In this document: piece after piece, positions 25,066 to 34,406 of the stretch | How the letters are laid out: each line of letters starts with the position of its first letter | How positions within the stretch are numbered: the first letter of the stretch is position 1 | Program-made: the position numbers and the translations under genes | Origin: Ruminococcus flavefaciens | GTDB taxonomy: Bacteria > Bacillota > Clostridia > Oscillospirales > Ruminococcaceae | Assembly: GCF_900143025.1 (NCBI RefSeq) | Contig: NZ_FRCT01000003.1 | Coordinates: 124,001-188,000, forward strand | Reading direction: 5' to 3' | Length of the DNA: 64,000 nt | Notes under the pieces: generated by a model | The model's database searches: none | Told to the model about the DNA's origin: nothing | The model's input: the letters and a program-made list of their open reading frames with translations, nothing else

Positions 25066-27036
25066 CTACTTTCTTACTATATCCATGTCAAATGGCTTCA
25101 GACAGAGCTTTTCTCTGTCGCCGCCGTCGATTATACTGTACATTGCTTTAGGAAGCGTTATATGAACTTCCTGCTCCGTATTATTAAAGAAAAAGATGTA
25201 GTCATCTGCTCCGTTTGTACGTGTGGTGACCTCAACTCCGCGCGGAAGCTCCATTAATCGCGGTATTCCTGTCTGCTTCATTATATTTGCAGCAAAGCTG
25301 TCATAGAATTTATAATCACACAGCGTTCCTATATAATATGCTACGCCGCTGCAATAACGGTTCATAGTAACTGCTGCCGAACCCTCATAGAAAGTATCCT
25401 TATACTCGGCATAAGCACGGGCTGTAGTGGGCTCTAAAATGTCGCACCATGCCGTGCAGGTGAACTGACTTCCAGAGAAATCCTCAATAGTCTGTTCGAG
25501 GGTTCCTATAGGGTCATATTCAGTTATCTCAGCGCCGATAAGCTCTCTGTATACTGTTGGAAGCGGCTCCATGATGCAGTTGTTGTTCTGATCCTTTACG
25601 CCGCTGCGGTTGGTCATTACAACTGTACCGCCCTTGATAACATATCTGTATATATTTTCGGTAGCTTCCTTTTCGTAGATATACATTGCAGGTGCAATGA
25701 CTGCCTTATATCTCGAAAGATCGGCTGTAGGCGATATAATATCCACATTTGCTCCGTATCTCGTGAATGATGCATGAAGGAGCTTTAACTGCTCGATATA
25801 ATCATAGCCCTCAGTCTGCGGCTGTATACTGAATGCCCAATCATTGTCGGGAGAATAAAGTATAGCTATCTCAGATACTATCTGGGTGGTCTCTATTACA
25901 TTGAGCTTTGCAGCAGTACGGCAGAGGTCGGCAAATTCCTTGAATCTCCGTCCCATAGTGTTGCTGTGATCGAGGATACCGTGCCAGTACATCTCCGCGC
26001 CTGTATTTGCTGTTCGCCATCGGAAGTGCATGACTGTATCTGCTCCGTGAGCCATTGCCTGTAAGGCATAGCCCTTTATCTGACCTGGACGCGGTGTTGG
26101 ACTCATAGGCGACCAACTTCCCGTAGGTCCGCTGAGCTGCTCCATTACCCAGAAGTTGCTCTGCTTGACTCCTCGCATGAGATCAAGCTGGAAGGCATGA
26201 GAATAGACCTCTCCCTCCTCCTCGGGGATAAGTACAGGCGGGTAATTATCGTAGGATACAAAATCCAGCAGATCAAAGAGCTTGTAAAAATCAGGCGTAT
26301 TCTGACTGAACCATACATTTGTTGTTACTCTGGCATTCTGATTTACGCACTTTATTATCATTGCCATGTCATTTATGAACTTAACTGCCATATCCGACGA
26401 AAATCTGCTGTATTCGAGGCAGAGTGCAGGATTCTGCCATGCCATCGGATAGGCTGTGGGAGGCTGTATCTGTGATATATCACTGTACTCGCCACTCCAC
26501 ACACTGTTACCGAATGCGGCGTTAATATTTTCGAGTGTGTCATGCTTATCGATAAGCCAGTCCCTGAAAAGACCGCGGCATATCTCACAGGTGCATGGAT
26601 ACGCCTCTATCTCGTTATCTATCTGCCACGCTACTATTGCACGGGAATTGGCATAACGCTTGGCAAGGATCTCGGTTATACGTTTTGCATAGTACAGGAA
26701 CATTGGCGCATTGAGACATCTATGCGCTCTTATTCCTGTCTGCACCTTGTTGCCGTCAGTTCCGACACGGGCAATATCAGGATAGGTCTCATACATCCAT
26801 AAAGGCGGACAACTGGTCGGCGTACACATTATTACTCCGATATTATTGCGTGCGAAAATGCTTATAGCTTCGTCAAGCCATTCAAAGCAGAATTCGCCGT
26901 CGCGCGGTTCGAGCTTTGACCATGCAAATTCCCCCATGCGGACGTATCTCACGCCTGTCTTTGCCATAAGGTCTGCATCTATTTTCCATAACTCTCGGTT
27001 CCATTGCTCGGGATAATAATCTACGCCAATTCTCAT
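25066..27036 (-). CDS. GH42 family beta-galactosidase
   Basis: A 656-residue protein that begins directly with MRIGVDYYPEQWNRELW, the GH42 start, with no signal peptide, so it is cytoplasmic. The acid/base Glu142 is in AWQIDNE and the nucleophile Glu299 in WVMEQLSG. A Cys cluster, including YPCTCEICRG (148, 150, 153), fits the zinc site of GH42. A trimerisation-type beta-galactosidase domain and a small C-terminal domain follow. It should release terminal beta-galactose from imported oligosaccharides. It is embedded, 13 bases from its neighbour, in a housekeeping operon between a histidine phosphatase gene and dtd, which is an unusual place. Confidence 0.93.
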   Translation of the reverse strand: MRIGVDYYPEQWNRELWKIDADLMAKTGVRYVRMGEFAWSKLEPRDGEFCFEWLDEAISIFARNNIGVIMCTPTSCPPLWMYETYPDIARVGTDGNKVQTGIRAHRCLNAPMFLYYAKRITEILAKRYANSRAIVAWQIDNEIEAYPCTCEICRGLFRDWLIDKHDTLENINAAFGNSVWSGEYSDISQIQPPTAYPMAWQNPALCLEYSRFSSDMAVKFINDMAMIIKCVNQNARVTTNVWFSQNTPDFYKLFDLLDFVSYDNYPPVLIPEEEGEVYSHAFQLDLMRGVKQSNFWVMEQLSGPTGSWSPMSPTPRPGQIKGYALQAMAHGADTVMHFRWRTANTGAEMYWHGILDHSNTMGRRFKEFADLCRTAAKLNVIETTQIVSEIAILYSPDNDWAFSIQPQTEGYDYIEQLKLLHASFTRYGANVDIISPTADLSRYKAVIAPAMYIYEKEATENIYRYVIKGGTVVMTNRSGVKDQNNNCIMEPLPTVYRELIGAEITEYDPIGTLEQTIEDFSGSQFTCTAWCDILEPTTARAYAEYKDTFYEGSAAVTMNRYCSGVAYYIGTLCDYKFYDSFAANIMKQTGIPRLMELPRGVEVTTRTNGADDYIFFFNNTEQEVHITLPKAMYSIIDGGDREKLCLKPFDMDIVRK

Positions 27037-27049
27037 AACATCACTCCGC

Positions 27050-27589
27050 TCAGTTTACGTTATATTCGATAAGTCCGCAGTTGTCCATGAACCAGTTTGC
27101 AAACTCATCTGTTGTCATATCATTGAAATAGGTCTCTATAACTCGGCAAACTCCTCCATGACTTACAATAAGCACGTTCTTGTCTCTGTACCTGCTTATT
27201 ATGTCATCAAGTGCCGTATAGACCCTGTGAGAGAGCTGCAAAAGTGACTCGCCGCTCTTTCCCATTCGTACCCCAAAATTTATTTTATTCTCGGCAAAGC
27301 CCTCTGTAAATCGGCTCTTGCCCTCATACTCTCCGTAATCCCATTCTCTTAATCTATCGTCTATTATCATGCTTATCTCGCATTTATCGGCAACTGCCTT
27401 TGCGGTAGTCATTGCACGCTTCATCGGCGATACTATCATAATGTCGATATTTCCCAGTTCCTTTATCCTTTCTGCAAGCATTTCCGCCTGCATCACGCCT
27501 GTTTCATCAAGAGCGATATTGGTAGTTCCGAGAATTATCTCCTGTTTATTATACGCGGTCTGTCCATGCCGCGTTGAATATATCTTCAA
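27050..27589 (-). CDS. Histidine phosphatase family protein
   Basis: A 179-residue phosphoglycerate-mutase-fold protein with the phosphohistidine motif TRHGQTAYNKQ (RHG at residues 7-9), the DDRLREWDYGEYEG region and the second catalytic His in IVSHGGVCR. Members remove phosphate from small molecules or proteins; the substrate cannot be read here. It lies 12 bases after recN and 13 bases before GH42, so co-transcription is likely. Confidence 0.88.
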   Translation of the reverse strand: MKIYSTRHGQTAYNKQEIILGTTNIALDETGVMQAEMLAERIKELGNIDIMIVSPMKRAMTTAKAVADKCEISMIIDDRLREWDYGEYEGKSRFTEGFAENKINFGVRMGKSGESLLQLSHRVYTALDDIISRYRDKNVLIVSHGGVCRVIETYFNDMTTDEFANWFMDNCGLIEYNVN

Positions 27590-27601
27590 ATTATTCCTCC
27601 A

Positions 27602-29263
27602 TTAGATCTCAGCTGCTTTTTCTATTTCGGCACGGGCATTGTCAAGCATAAGCGCACTCGGGTCATCTCCGCCCATTATTCTTGCTATCTCTGCGACTCT
27701 GCCGTCCATATCAAGCTGCATTACGTGAGTCTCTGTACGTTCGCCTGCTATCTGCTTTTCTATGAGCAGATGATTGTTCGCCATTACTGCTATCTGTGAC
27801 AGATGAGTTACGCATATTACCTGTCTCACTCTGCCTATCTCACGAAGTTTTATGCCTATTTTCTGCGCTGCCTTGCCGCTTACACCTGTATCTATCTCGT
27901 CAAATATCATCGTAGGGATAGAGTCCTTATCGGCTATTACACTTTTAAGTGCAAGCATTATTCTCGAAAGCTCACCGCCGGAAGCTATCTTCGATATAGG
28001 CTTAGGCTCTTCACCCTTGTTGGCTGATATAAGGAACTCAACAGAATCCATACCATTGACCGTGAGCTTGCCCTTATCGTGGCGTACTTCTATTATTACA
28101 CCTGCCATGTTCAGAAATTCAAGCTCTGCTGTAACTCGTTCCGTGAAACGCTTTGCCACCTGTTCGCGGTATTCGTATAATGCCTTTGCCTGCTCCGTTA
28201 CCTTATGGAGAAGCTCCTCACGCTTTGCGAGAAGTTCCTTTATTTCGGTGTCTGAACTTTCAAGCTGCATCACTTCACGGCAGGCATCATCATAAAGCTT
28301 TACAAGTCCCTCACAGTCTGTTGCGTATTTTCGCTTCAACTTATTTATGGAATTGAGCCTTGTGCCCAAATATTCCAGACGCTGACCGTCAAGCTCCACC
28401 TTATCCGCAAGACTTTCAAGCTCTGAAGCTATGTCCGCAAGCTCTATCTCTGCGGCAGAAAGTCTCTCATATAAGCTGTTAAGCTTTTCATTTGCATCAG
28501 TGAAGCCTGCTAACTCAGTTTCGGCAGAAACTATCATATCAGATGCGTTTTCCTCTCCTGTCAGTGCGCTTACTGCACTCTTTATGGCTATTATAGTCTT
28601 TTCGGAGTTTTTAGCGTTTTCGTACTCCCTTTCAAGCTCGTCATCCTCGCCTTCGCGGAGCTCCAGCTCGCCTATATCGTCGATTATCTCATTGAGCTGT
28701 CGGCTGCGCTCGATACGGGTCTGTTCAAGCTTTTTAAGCTCGCCAAGCCTGCGGGCAGTCTGCTGCAATTCCTTGAATGTGACTCTGTATTCGTTTAAAA
28801 GTGTATAGTCGCCACCGAAATCGTCAAGTATCTGCAAATGCTTATCACTGTCGAGCAGTATCTGATTATCATGCTGTCCGTGTATATTGATGAGCATTGA
28901 GCCTATTTCTTTAAGTAGTGCAGCTGAAGCTGTTCTGTGGTTTATTCTCGAAACACTTCCGCCGTCTGCACTTATCTCACGGGTAACGGTTATTTCTTCG
29001 TCATCGTGAGTAATTCCCAGCTCGTCAAGCTTATAGCATACCTCTCGGGAAAGATTCGTAAAAAGTGCGGTTATTACAGCCTTATCGCAGCCTGTACGCA
29101 CTATGTCTTTTGTGCAGCGCTGTCCGAGAACGGCATTTATTCCGTTTATGAGTATGGACTTTCCTGCGCCCGTTTCACCTGTAAAAATGTTGAGCCTGCT
29201 GTCCAGCGGTATCACAGCTTCCTTTATTACAGCAAGGTTCTGTATATATATTTCCTTTAGCAT
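27602..29263 (-). CDS. recN: DNA repair protein RecN
   Basis: A 553-residue SMC-like ATPase: Walker A GETGAGKSILINGINAVLG near the N-terminus, long coiled-coil arms rich in Glu/Lys/Leu in the middle, and the signature LSRIMLALKSVI followed by Walker B TMIFDEIDTGVSGKAAQKIG at the C-terminus. RecN acts early in double-strand break repair. It sits after argR in the conserved Firmicutes order and is tightly spaced (10 bases). Confidence 0.97.
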   Translation of the reverse strand: MLKEIYIQNLAVIKEAVIPLDSRLNIFTGETGAGKSILINGINAVLGQRCTKDIVRTGCDKAVITALFTNLSREVCYKLDELGITHDDEEITVTREISADGGSVSRINHRTASAALLKEIGSMLINIHGQHDNQILLDSDKHLQILDDFGGDYTLLNEYRVTFKELQQTARRLGELKKLEQTRIERSRQLNEIIDDIGELELREGEDDELEREYENAKNSEKTIIAIKSAVSALTGEENASDMIVSAETELAGFTDANEKLNSLYERLSAAEIELADIASELESLADKVELDGQRLEYLGTRLNSINKLKRKYATDCEGLVKLYDDACREVMQLESSDTEIKELLAKREELLHKVTEQAKALYEYREQVAKRFTERVTAELEFLNMAGVIIEVRHDKGKLTVNGMDSVEFLISANKGEEPKPISKIASGGELSRIMLALKSVIADKDSIPTMIFDEIDTGVSGKAAQKIGIKLREIGRVRQVICVTHLSQIAVMANNHLLIEKQIAGERTETHVMQLDMDGRVAEIARIMGGDDPSALMLDNARAEIEKAAEI

Positions 29264-29273
29264 CTGTCAGGGC

Positions 29274-29717
29274 TTACCTCCTCGGAAAAAGCTCGCTGCG
29301 GAATTTCTTTGAAAGCTTTTTCGCATCAGCTTCACTTCTTACAAGTATGAATATGGTATCATCACCTGCAATAGTACCAACTACCCCCTGATGCTCAACT
29401 GAGTCTATAGCTGCGCAGGTCCCCTGTGCCATGCCTGCACGGCATTTAAGGACTATGGTATTCATTGCGTAATCCACTGATATTACTGCTTCTTCAAACA
29501 ATGATCTTTCCGCTACAGCCGCTGCTGGTACCGAATAGCGGTATACTCCGCGCTCGTCCCTCTGCTTTACAAGCGATAACTGCTGAATATCCCTTGAAAG
29601 TGTTGCCTGAGTCGTTTTTATACCGCGCTCTGCAAGAAGCTGTATAAGAAGCTCCTGAGTTGCTACGGGCTGCTCGTTTATTATTTCAAGTATTGCTTCA
29701 TGTCTGCGGTTCTTCAT
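29274..29717 (-). CDS. argR: Arginine repressor
   Basis: A 147-residue ArgR/AhrC protein: N-terminal winged helix with TQATLSRDIQQLSLVK recognition region (about 35-50) and a C-terminal arginine-binding, hexamerisation domain with GTIAGDDTIFILVRSE. It represses arginine synthesis and activates catabolic genes when arginine is abundant. No arginine genes lie nearby; its position before recN is the conserved Firmicutes one. Confidence 0.96.
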   Translation of the reverse strand: MKNRRHEAILEIINEQPVATQELLIQLLAERGIKTTQATLSRDIQQLSLVKQRDERGVYRYSVPAAAVAERSLFEEAVISVDYAMNTIVLKCRAGMAQGTCAAIDSVEHQGVVGTIAGDDTIFILVRSEADAKKLSKKFRSELFPRR

Positions 29718-29733
29718 AATACCACCGTTTTCC

Positions 29734-30588
29734 TTACTTTATGGGTTTGCACATCTTTTTGCAAAGTGACTCATGGAACGAATTTCCTATGAGATTTATA
29801 AAGTTTATATTATTCTTTCCTCTGCATATCTCTATACTGTCACCGTTATGAAGGCTTGCAAAGTGCTCGCCGTCCACATTGATGACCATGCTGTCATCGC
29901 GCACGGTAACGTCCTTCATTCGCAGCTTTCTCTGCGGAGAAAACATAGTCGCACGGGAAAAAAGAGAATGGGGACAGATAAGTGTCATTTCTATACATTC
30001 AAGGTCAGGTTCTATTACAGGACCTCCTGCCGAAAGCGCATACGCAGTCGAACCTGAGGGAGTGCTGAAAAGTACTCCGTCGGCACGGTATCTTCCAACA
30101 AGATAGCTTTCGGAATAAACCTCAAATTCGCATATTCTGAAGCTTCCTGACCTTGCCGATACCTCATTCAGTACTGTTGCAGTTATATCGCCGTCAGGAC
30201 CGTGGTATACCACATCAAGAGTCATTCGTGGCGAAAGCTCATACTCTCCGGTTGTAAGCAAACTTAGCTTGTCAAGCTGGTCGGCTTCAAGTCCTGCCAT
30301 AAAACCGAGAGTTCCTGTATTTATACCAAGAAGCTTGGTATCGCTACCGATAAGAAGCTTAGCACAGCGCAGTATAGTTCCGTCACCGCCTATGGCAAGA
30401 ACGTAATCCGCTGTCTTAGCCGCTTCTCTGATATCTTCAAATTTTACAAATGGCTTATCGGAAAAATCATTTCTGAATTTCTCGCTGACAGACACCTCTA
30501 TACCGCATCTGTTCAGCACATTGCATACCTCGCGTGCACAGCTGAGCGCATTGGGCTTCTGGAAATTAGGGTACAACGCTGCCTTCAT
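29734..30588 (-). CDS. nadK: NAD kinase
   Basis: A 284-residue ATP/polyphosphate-NAD kinase: catalytic GGDGTILRCAKLL near residues 70-82, the NTGTLGFMAGLE motif, and the C-terminal STPSGSTAYALSAGGPVIEP. It makes NADP, needed among other things for the reductive steps of isoprenoid synthesis begun by dxs in this operon. It starts 11 bases after tlyA. Confidence 0.97.
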   Translation of the reverse strand: MKAALYPNFQKPNALSCAREVCNVLNRCGIEVSVSEKFRNDFSDKPFVKFEDIREAAKTADYVLAIGGDGTILRCAKLLIGSDTKLLGINTGTLGFMAGLEADQLDKLSLLTTGEYELSPRMTLDVVYHGPDGDITATVLNEVSARSGSFRICEFEVYSESYLVGRYRADGVLFSTPSGSTAYALSAGGPVIEPDLECIEMTLICPHSLFSRATMFSPQRKLRMKDVTVRDDSMVINVDGEHFASLHNGDSIEICRGKNNINFINLIGNSFHESLCKKMCKPIK

Positions 30589-30599
30589 AAACGCACTCC

Positions 30600-31385
30600 T
30601 TACAGTTTATTGAAGGAGCTGTCAGTCAGCTCCTTGAAATCATGTTTTTTCTGTTCTCCTGCCAACTTTCTCAGCAGAACAAGATATTCTATATTTCCGC
30701 TTCCACCGCGGACAGGTGAATATGTATATTTTTCTGTCGTAAAACCAACCGATACAGCAAAGCTGTCTGTCTCGGAAAGTACTCTTATATGCACCTTTTT
30801 GTCCTTAACTATGCCTTTCTTTCCTATATCACTGCGTCCTGCTTCAAACTGGGGCTTTATGAGGACTGCTGCACATTCTCCGTCTTTCAGGAGCTCATAC
30901 ACCTTCGGAAGTATCTTTGTAAGGGAGATAAAGGATACGTCAACAGATATGAAATCCGCCTTTCCTCCTATATCCTCCGCAAATACCTCACGAATGTCCG
31001 TACCCTCCATATTTATTACACGGGAGTCGCTGACAAGAGCAGCTGCAAGCTGTCCGTGTCCCACATCAACAGCATAGACCTTCTTTGCTCCGTTTTGCAG
31101 CATAAAGTCAGTAAATCCGCCTGTGGACGCACCTATATCAAGGCACACCTTATTTTTAAGGTCAATGCCGAATTCAGCTACAGCCTTTTTAAGCTTCAAT
31201 GCGCCTCTGCCAACATATTCCTCAGCTTCGGAACATTCTATGACATCTGCCTCAGTAACTTCATCTGAGGGCTTTCCTGCTTTTTTCCCGTTTACTGTAA
31301 CACTGCCCGAGCGTATCATTTCCTTTGCACGCTCACGGCTCCTTGATATTCCTCTGGCTACGAGCTCTGCATCAAGTCTTGCCAT
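30600..31385 (-). CDS. tlyA: TlyA family 2'-O-ribose RNA methyltransferase
   Basis: A 261-residue protein with an N-terminal S4 RNA-binding domain (MARLDAELVARGISRSRERA through SVTVNGKKAGKP) and a Rossmann methyltransferase domain with the SAM motif LDIGASTGGFTDF (about 83-95). TlyA/YqxC proteins methylate ribosomal RNA riboses; the hemolysin name is historical. The gene abuts dxs, as in other Firmicutes. Confidence 0.93.
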   Translation of the reverse strand: MARLDAELVARGISRSRERAKEMIRSGSVTVNGKKAGKPSDEVTEADVIECSEAEEYVGRGALKLKKAVAEFGIDLKNKVCLDIGASTGGFTDFMLQNGAKKVYAVDVGHGQLAAALVSDSRVINMEGTDIREVFAEDIGGKADFISVDVSFISLTKILPKVYELLKDGECAAVLIKPQFEAGRSDIGKKGIVKDKKVHIRVLSETDSFAVSVGFTTEKYTYSPVRGGSGNIEYLVLLRKLAGEQKKHDFKELTDSSFNKL

Positions 31386-33269
31386 TTATTTTCTCCTGCC
31401 TCGGATATACTCCGCCATTTTTCCGCTTGTAAGACCAAGCTTTTCAAGACATGACATCACAGAAGCCTGCTTAACAAAGCCCTTGGCAGTTACACGGCTG
31501 TAGTCGCCGCGATAGCCAAGCTCGGAAAGCACATCGCCGATTTTTTCGGAAATACTTCCCTCACCCATAGATTCCTCAAAGAATACAATGGTATTATATT
31601 TGCTTATCTCTGCCCCAAGGTCGCTTTCAAGAGGATATATCTTCGTAAGCTTTAATATATCACAGTTTATGCCTTCTTTTTTCAGAAGTTGCTGTGCCTT
31701 GTAAGCTTCATTGTAAAGTCTGCCGTAGGTTATTATAAGTATATCACTGTTTTCCTCACGGATATATAGATGCTCCGTAGTGAGATGATATTTGCTGAAA
31801 GACATCTCCTCAGAACCGCGGGGGTATCTAACCGCAGCAAGACCTTTTTCGCTGTATAAAGCCTTCTTCATGCACATCTTCATCTCTGAGTAACATGAAG
31901 GCGAATAGATAACTGTATTCGGGATAGTAGTAAGCATAGGCACATCAAGAAGTCCCTGATGAGTCTCGCCGTCCTCACCTACAATACCTGCTCGGTCGAT
32001 ACCAAGTACGATATGCAGACCGCCGATAGCGATATCATGCACCAGCTGGTCGTAGGCTCGCTGCAAGAATGTGGAATATACCGCGAATACTGGTATCATG
32101 CCCATTGAAGCAAGTCCACCTGCAAAGGTAACTGCGTGCTGTTCTGCTATACCCACATCAAAGAATCTTTCTGGATATTTGAAATGGAAAAACTGCAAAC
32201 CGGTTCCGTATTTCATAGCAGCTGTGATAGCACATATCTTATCGTCCTTTTCGGCAAGCCTTACAAGCTCCTTGCCGAACATGGTAGAATAGCTGTCCGC
32301 AGCGGATACCTCAGGATTTCCCGTAGCTATGTCAAATTTGGAGATACCATGATATTCTCCCGGATTTTGCTCGGCAGGTATGTAGCCCTTACCCTTAACA
32401 GTCTTAACGTGTATAAACACAGGCTGGTGGTAGGACTTTGCCATGTGTATTACTTCCTCAAGCTCGGATAAGTTGTGTCCGTTTACAGGGCCGAGATAAA
32501 TGAAGCCCATATCCTCAAACATTGTACTCTGTTCAAGAATATTCGACTTTACAGAGTCCTTGACATTCTTTATTCCCTTGGCAACACTGTTACCTACTAT
32601 AGGTATCATACCAAGTCCGCGCTCCACAGCTCTCTTGGTGGAGAGATACTTCTCGGTATTGCGCAGTGAGGTAAGGTACTTTGAAAGTGAGCCGACGCTC
32701 TTTGATATGGACATATTGTTATCATTGAGTATAACAATGAGATTTCGCTGAAGTCCTCTGCCGCAGTTGTTCATAGCTTCATAGAACATTCCGCCGGTCA
32801 TAGCGCCGTCGCCGATAACTGCCACAGCATAATTGTCTTTGCCCTGAAGCTCCATAGCTTCACAAATTCCGCAGGCAACCGACACAGACGTACTGCTGTG
32901 ACCGCTTATAAAAACATCGTGAGGAGACTCCTCGGGCTTTGGAAATCCCGAGATTCCGTCCTCCTGTCTGAGTGTGGAAAACCTGTCAAGTCTTCCTGTA
33001 AGTATTTTATGTGTATATGCCTGATGACCTACGTCCCATACGATCTTGTCCTCAGGCGAATTGAAATTGCGGTGTATCGCCATAGTAAGCTCCACAGCTC
33101 CCAGATTTGACGCAAGATGTCCGCCCGTTGCCGAAACTGTAGAAATAAGGATATTTCTTATCTCCTTGCATAATCCTGCGCACTGGTTCAGTGAAAGCTT
33201 TTTAAGGTCCTTGGGGAGATCAAGCTCCTCAAGTGTGACCTTTTCATTATTATTAACGTTATCCTTCAT
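31386..33269 (-). CDS. dxs: 1-deoxy-D-xylulose-5-phosphate synthase
   Basis: A 627-residue thiamine-diphosphate enzyme. N-terminal domain with WDVGHQAYTHKILTGR and SGHSSTSVSVACG, the ThDP motif GDGAMTGGMFYEAMNN, then the transketolase-like domains with DVGIAEQHAVTFAGG and GIDRAGIVGEDGETHQG. It joins pyruvate and glyceraldehyde 3-phosphate in the first step of the MEP isoprenoid pathway. It lies after ispA in the same transcription unit. Confidence 0.98.
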   Translation of the reverse strand: MKDNVNNNEKVTLEELDLPKDLKKLSLNQCAGLCKEIRNILISTVSATGGHLASNLGAVELTMAIHRNFNSPEDKIVWDVGHQAYTHKILTGRLDRFSTLRQEDGISGFPKPEESPHDVFISGHSSTSVSVACGICEAMELQGKDNYAVAVIGDGAMTGGMFYEAMNNCGRGLQRNLIVILNDNNMSISKSVGSLSKYLTSLRNTEKYLSTKRAVERGLGMIPIVGNSVAKGIKNVKDSVKSNILEQSTMFEDMGFIYLGPVNGHNLSELEEVIHMAKSYHQPVFIHVKTVKGKGYIPAEQNPGEYHGISKFDIATGNPEVSAADSYSTMFGKELVRLAEKDDKICAITAAMKYGTGLQFFHFKYPERFFDVGIAEQHAVTFAGGLASMGMIPVFAVYSTFLQRAYDQLVHDIAIGGLHIVLGIDRAGIVGEDGETHQGLLDVPMLTTIPNTVIYSPSCYSEMKMCMKKALYSEKGLAAVRYPRGSEEMSFSKYHLTTEHLYIREENSDILIITYGRLYNEAYKAQQLLKKEGINCDILKLTKIYPLESDLGAEISKYNTIVFFEESMGEGSISEKIGDVLSELGYRGDYSRVTAKGFVKQASVMSCLEKLGLTSGKMAEYIRGRRK

Positions 33270-33306
33270 TTTTACGAAATGCGGATATATCCGCAGCTCC
33301 TTCTTG

Positions 33307-34197
33307 TTAGTTCTTTCTCTTCAAAAGCATTTCCGTCAGCTCTGTGAGGAATGCGTCCTTTCCGAATACTTCAAGGCAGCCGAGCGCCTCTTCTGTTATG
33401 CCGTTGGCTATTTCCTGAGCCTTTTCAACTCCATAAAGTGTTACAAATGTGGTCTTGTTTTCCTCCGCATCACTGCCAACAGGTTTTCCAAGCTCCTCTG
33501 TAGTGCTTGTAACATCAAGGATATCGTCTATTATCTGGAATGCAAGACCCAGCTTGAAGCCATAATCAGCAGCTGCCTGTATCTTGGCTTCATCTGCTCC
33601 TGCACAGATACAGCCCATGATGCAGGATACTGCGATGAGCTGACCTGTTTTGTGGCGGTACATATTGCGCAGGTTTGCTTCGTCAACATCGCTGCGCTCC
33701 TCATTTTCCATATCTATGACCTGTCCGCCTATCATTCCCTCTCTGCCAACAGCCTTTGCAAGACATGAGATTATCTTTATTTTCTGCTCGGCTGTAAGAC
33801 TTTCATCGTTAGCGATTATCTCAAAGGGCTGAACTGACAATGCATCGCCTGCAAGTATAGCCATTGCCTCGCCGAACGCCTTATGACATGAGGGCTTTCC
33901 GCGGCGGTAATCGTCATTATCCATTGCAGGAAGATCATCATGTATAAGCGAAAAGGTGTGTATCATCTCTATAGCAGCAGCAGGTGCGGCTGCCTTTCTG
34001 TAGTCACCACCCAGCGCATTGCAGAATGAATATACCAGCACGGGACGGATACGTTTTCCGCCTGCTTCAAGTGAATAATTCATTGCATCAATGAGATCTT
34101 TCTGGGCTGACATAGTTTCCGAATGTGCGTTGTATTTTTTTAAATTCTCCTCTGTAAAGCTTATGTATTCACAAAGCTTCTCCTTAAATCCGATCAT
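33307..34197 (-). CDS. ispA: Geranylgeranyl/farnesyl diphosphate synthase (polyprenyl synthetase)
   Basis: A 296-residue prenyltransferase with both aspartate-rich motifs: HDDLPAMDNDDYRRGKPS (first DDxxxxD, about 86-103) and QIIDDILDVT (second). It builds C15, possibly C20, prenyl diphosphate from IPP and DMAPP, feeding undecaprenyl phosphate and quinone-type products. It overlaps nothing but starts 1 base after xseB, and is followed by dxs, so isoprenoid supply genes are co-transcribed. Confidence 0.95.
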   Translation of the reverse strand: MIGFKEKLCEYISFTEENLKKYNAHSETMSAQKDLIDAMNYSLEAGGKRIRPVLVYSFCNALGGDYRKAAAPAAAIEMIHTFSLIHDDLPAMDNDDYRRGKPSCHKAFGEAMAILAGDALSVQPFEIIANDESLTAEQKIKIISCLAKAVGREGMIGGQVIDMENEERSDVDEANLRNMYRHKTGQLIAVSCIMGCICAGADEAKIQAAADYGFKLGLAFQIIDDILDVTSTTEELGKPVGSDAEENKTTFVTLYGVEKAQEIANGITEEALGCLEVFGKDAFLTELTEMLLKRKN

Positions 34198-34198
34198 A

Positions 34199-34402
34199 TC
34201 ACTTATCTGACGGAGCTGTTCCGTCGTCCTCCGTAATCTTTATCTGTGCGTCGTCAAGCTGCTTTCGGCAGGCGGCTGAAAGCTTAACGCCTTCACCGTA
34301 CAGTTCAACGGCTTTTTCAAGGGGAATATCCCCTTTTTCAAGCTCGGCAACTATCTTTCCGAGCTTAGTCATATTATCTTCAAATGTAAGCTTTTCTTCC
34401 AT
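34199..34402 (-). CDS. xseB: Exodeoxyribonuclease VII small subunit
   Basis: A 67-residue protein with the family pattern LTFEDNMTKLGKIVAELEKG then PLEKAVELYGEGVKLSAACR, two helices that pair as a coiled coil. It binds the long helical arm of XseA to form exonuclease VII, which degrades single-stranded DNA. It starts 4 bases after xseA. Confidence 0.95.
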   Translation of the reverse strand: MEEKLTFEDNMTKLGKIVAELEKGDIPLEKAVELYGEGVKLSAACRKQLDDAQIKITEDDGTAPSDK

Positions 34403-34406
34403 TATA

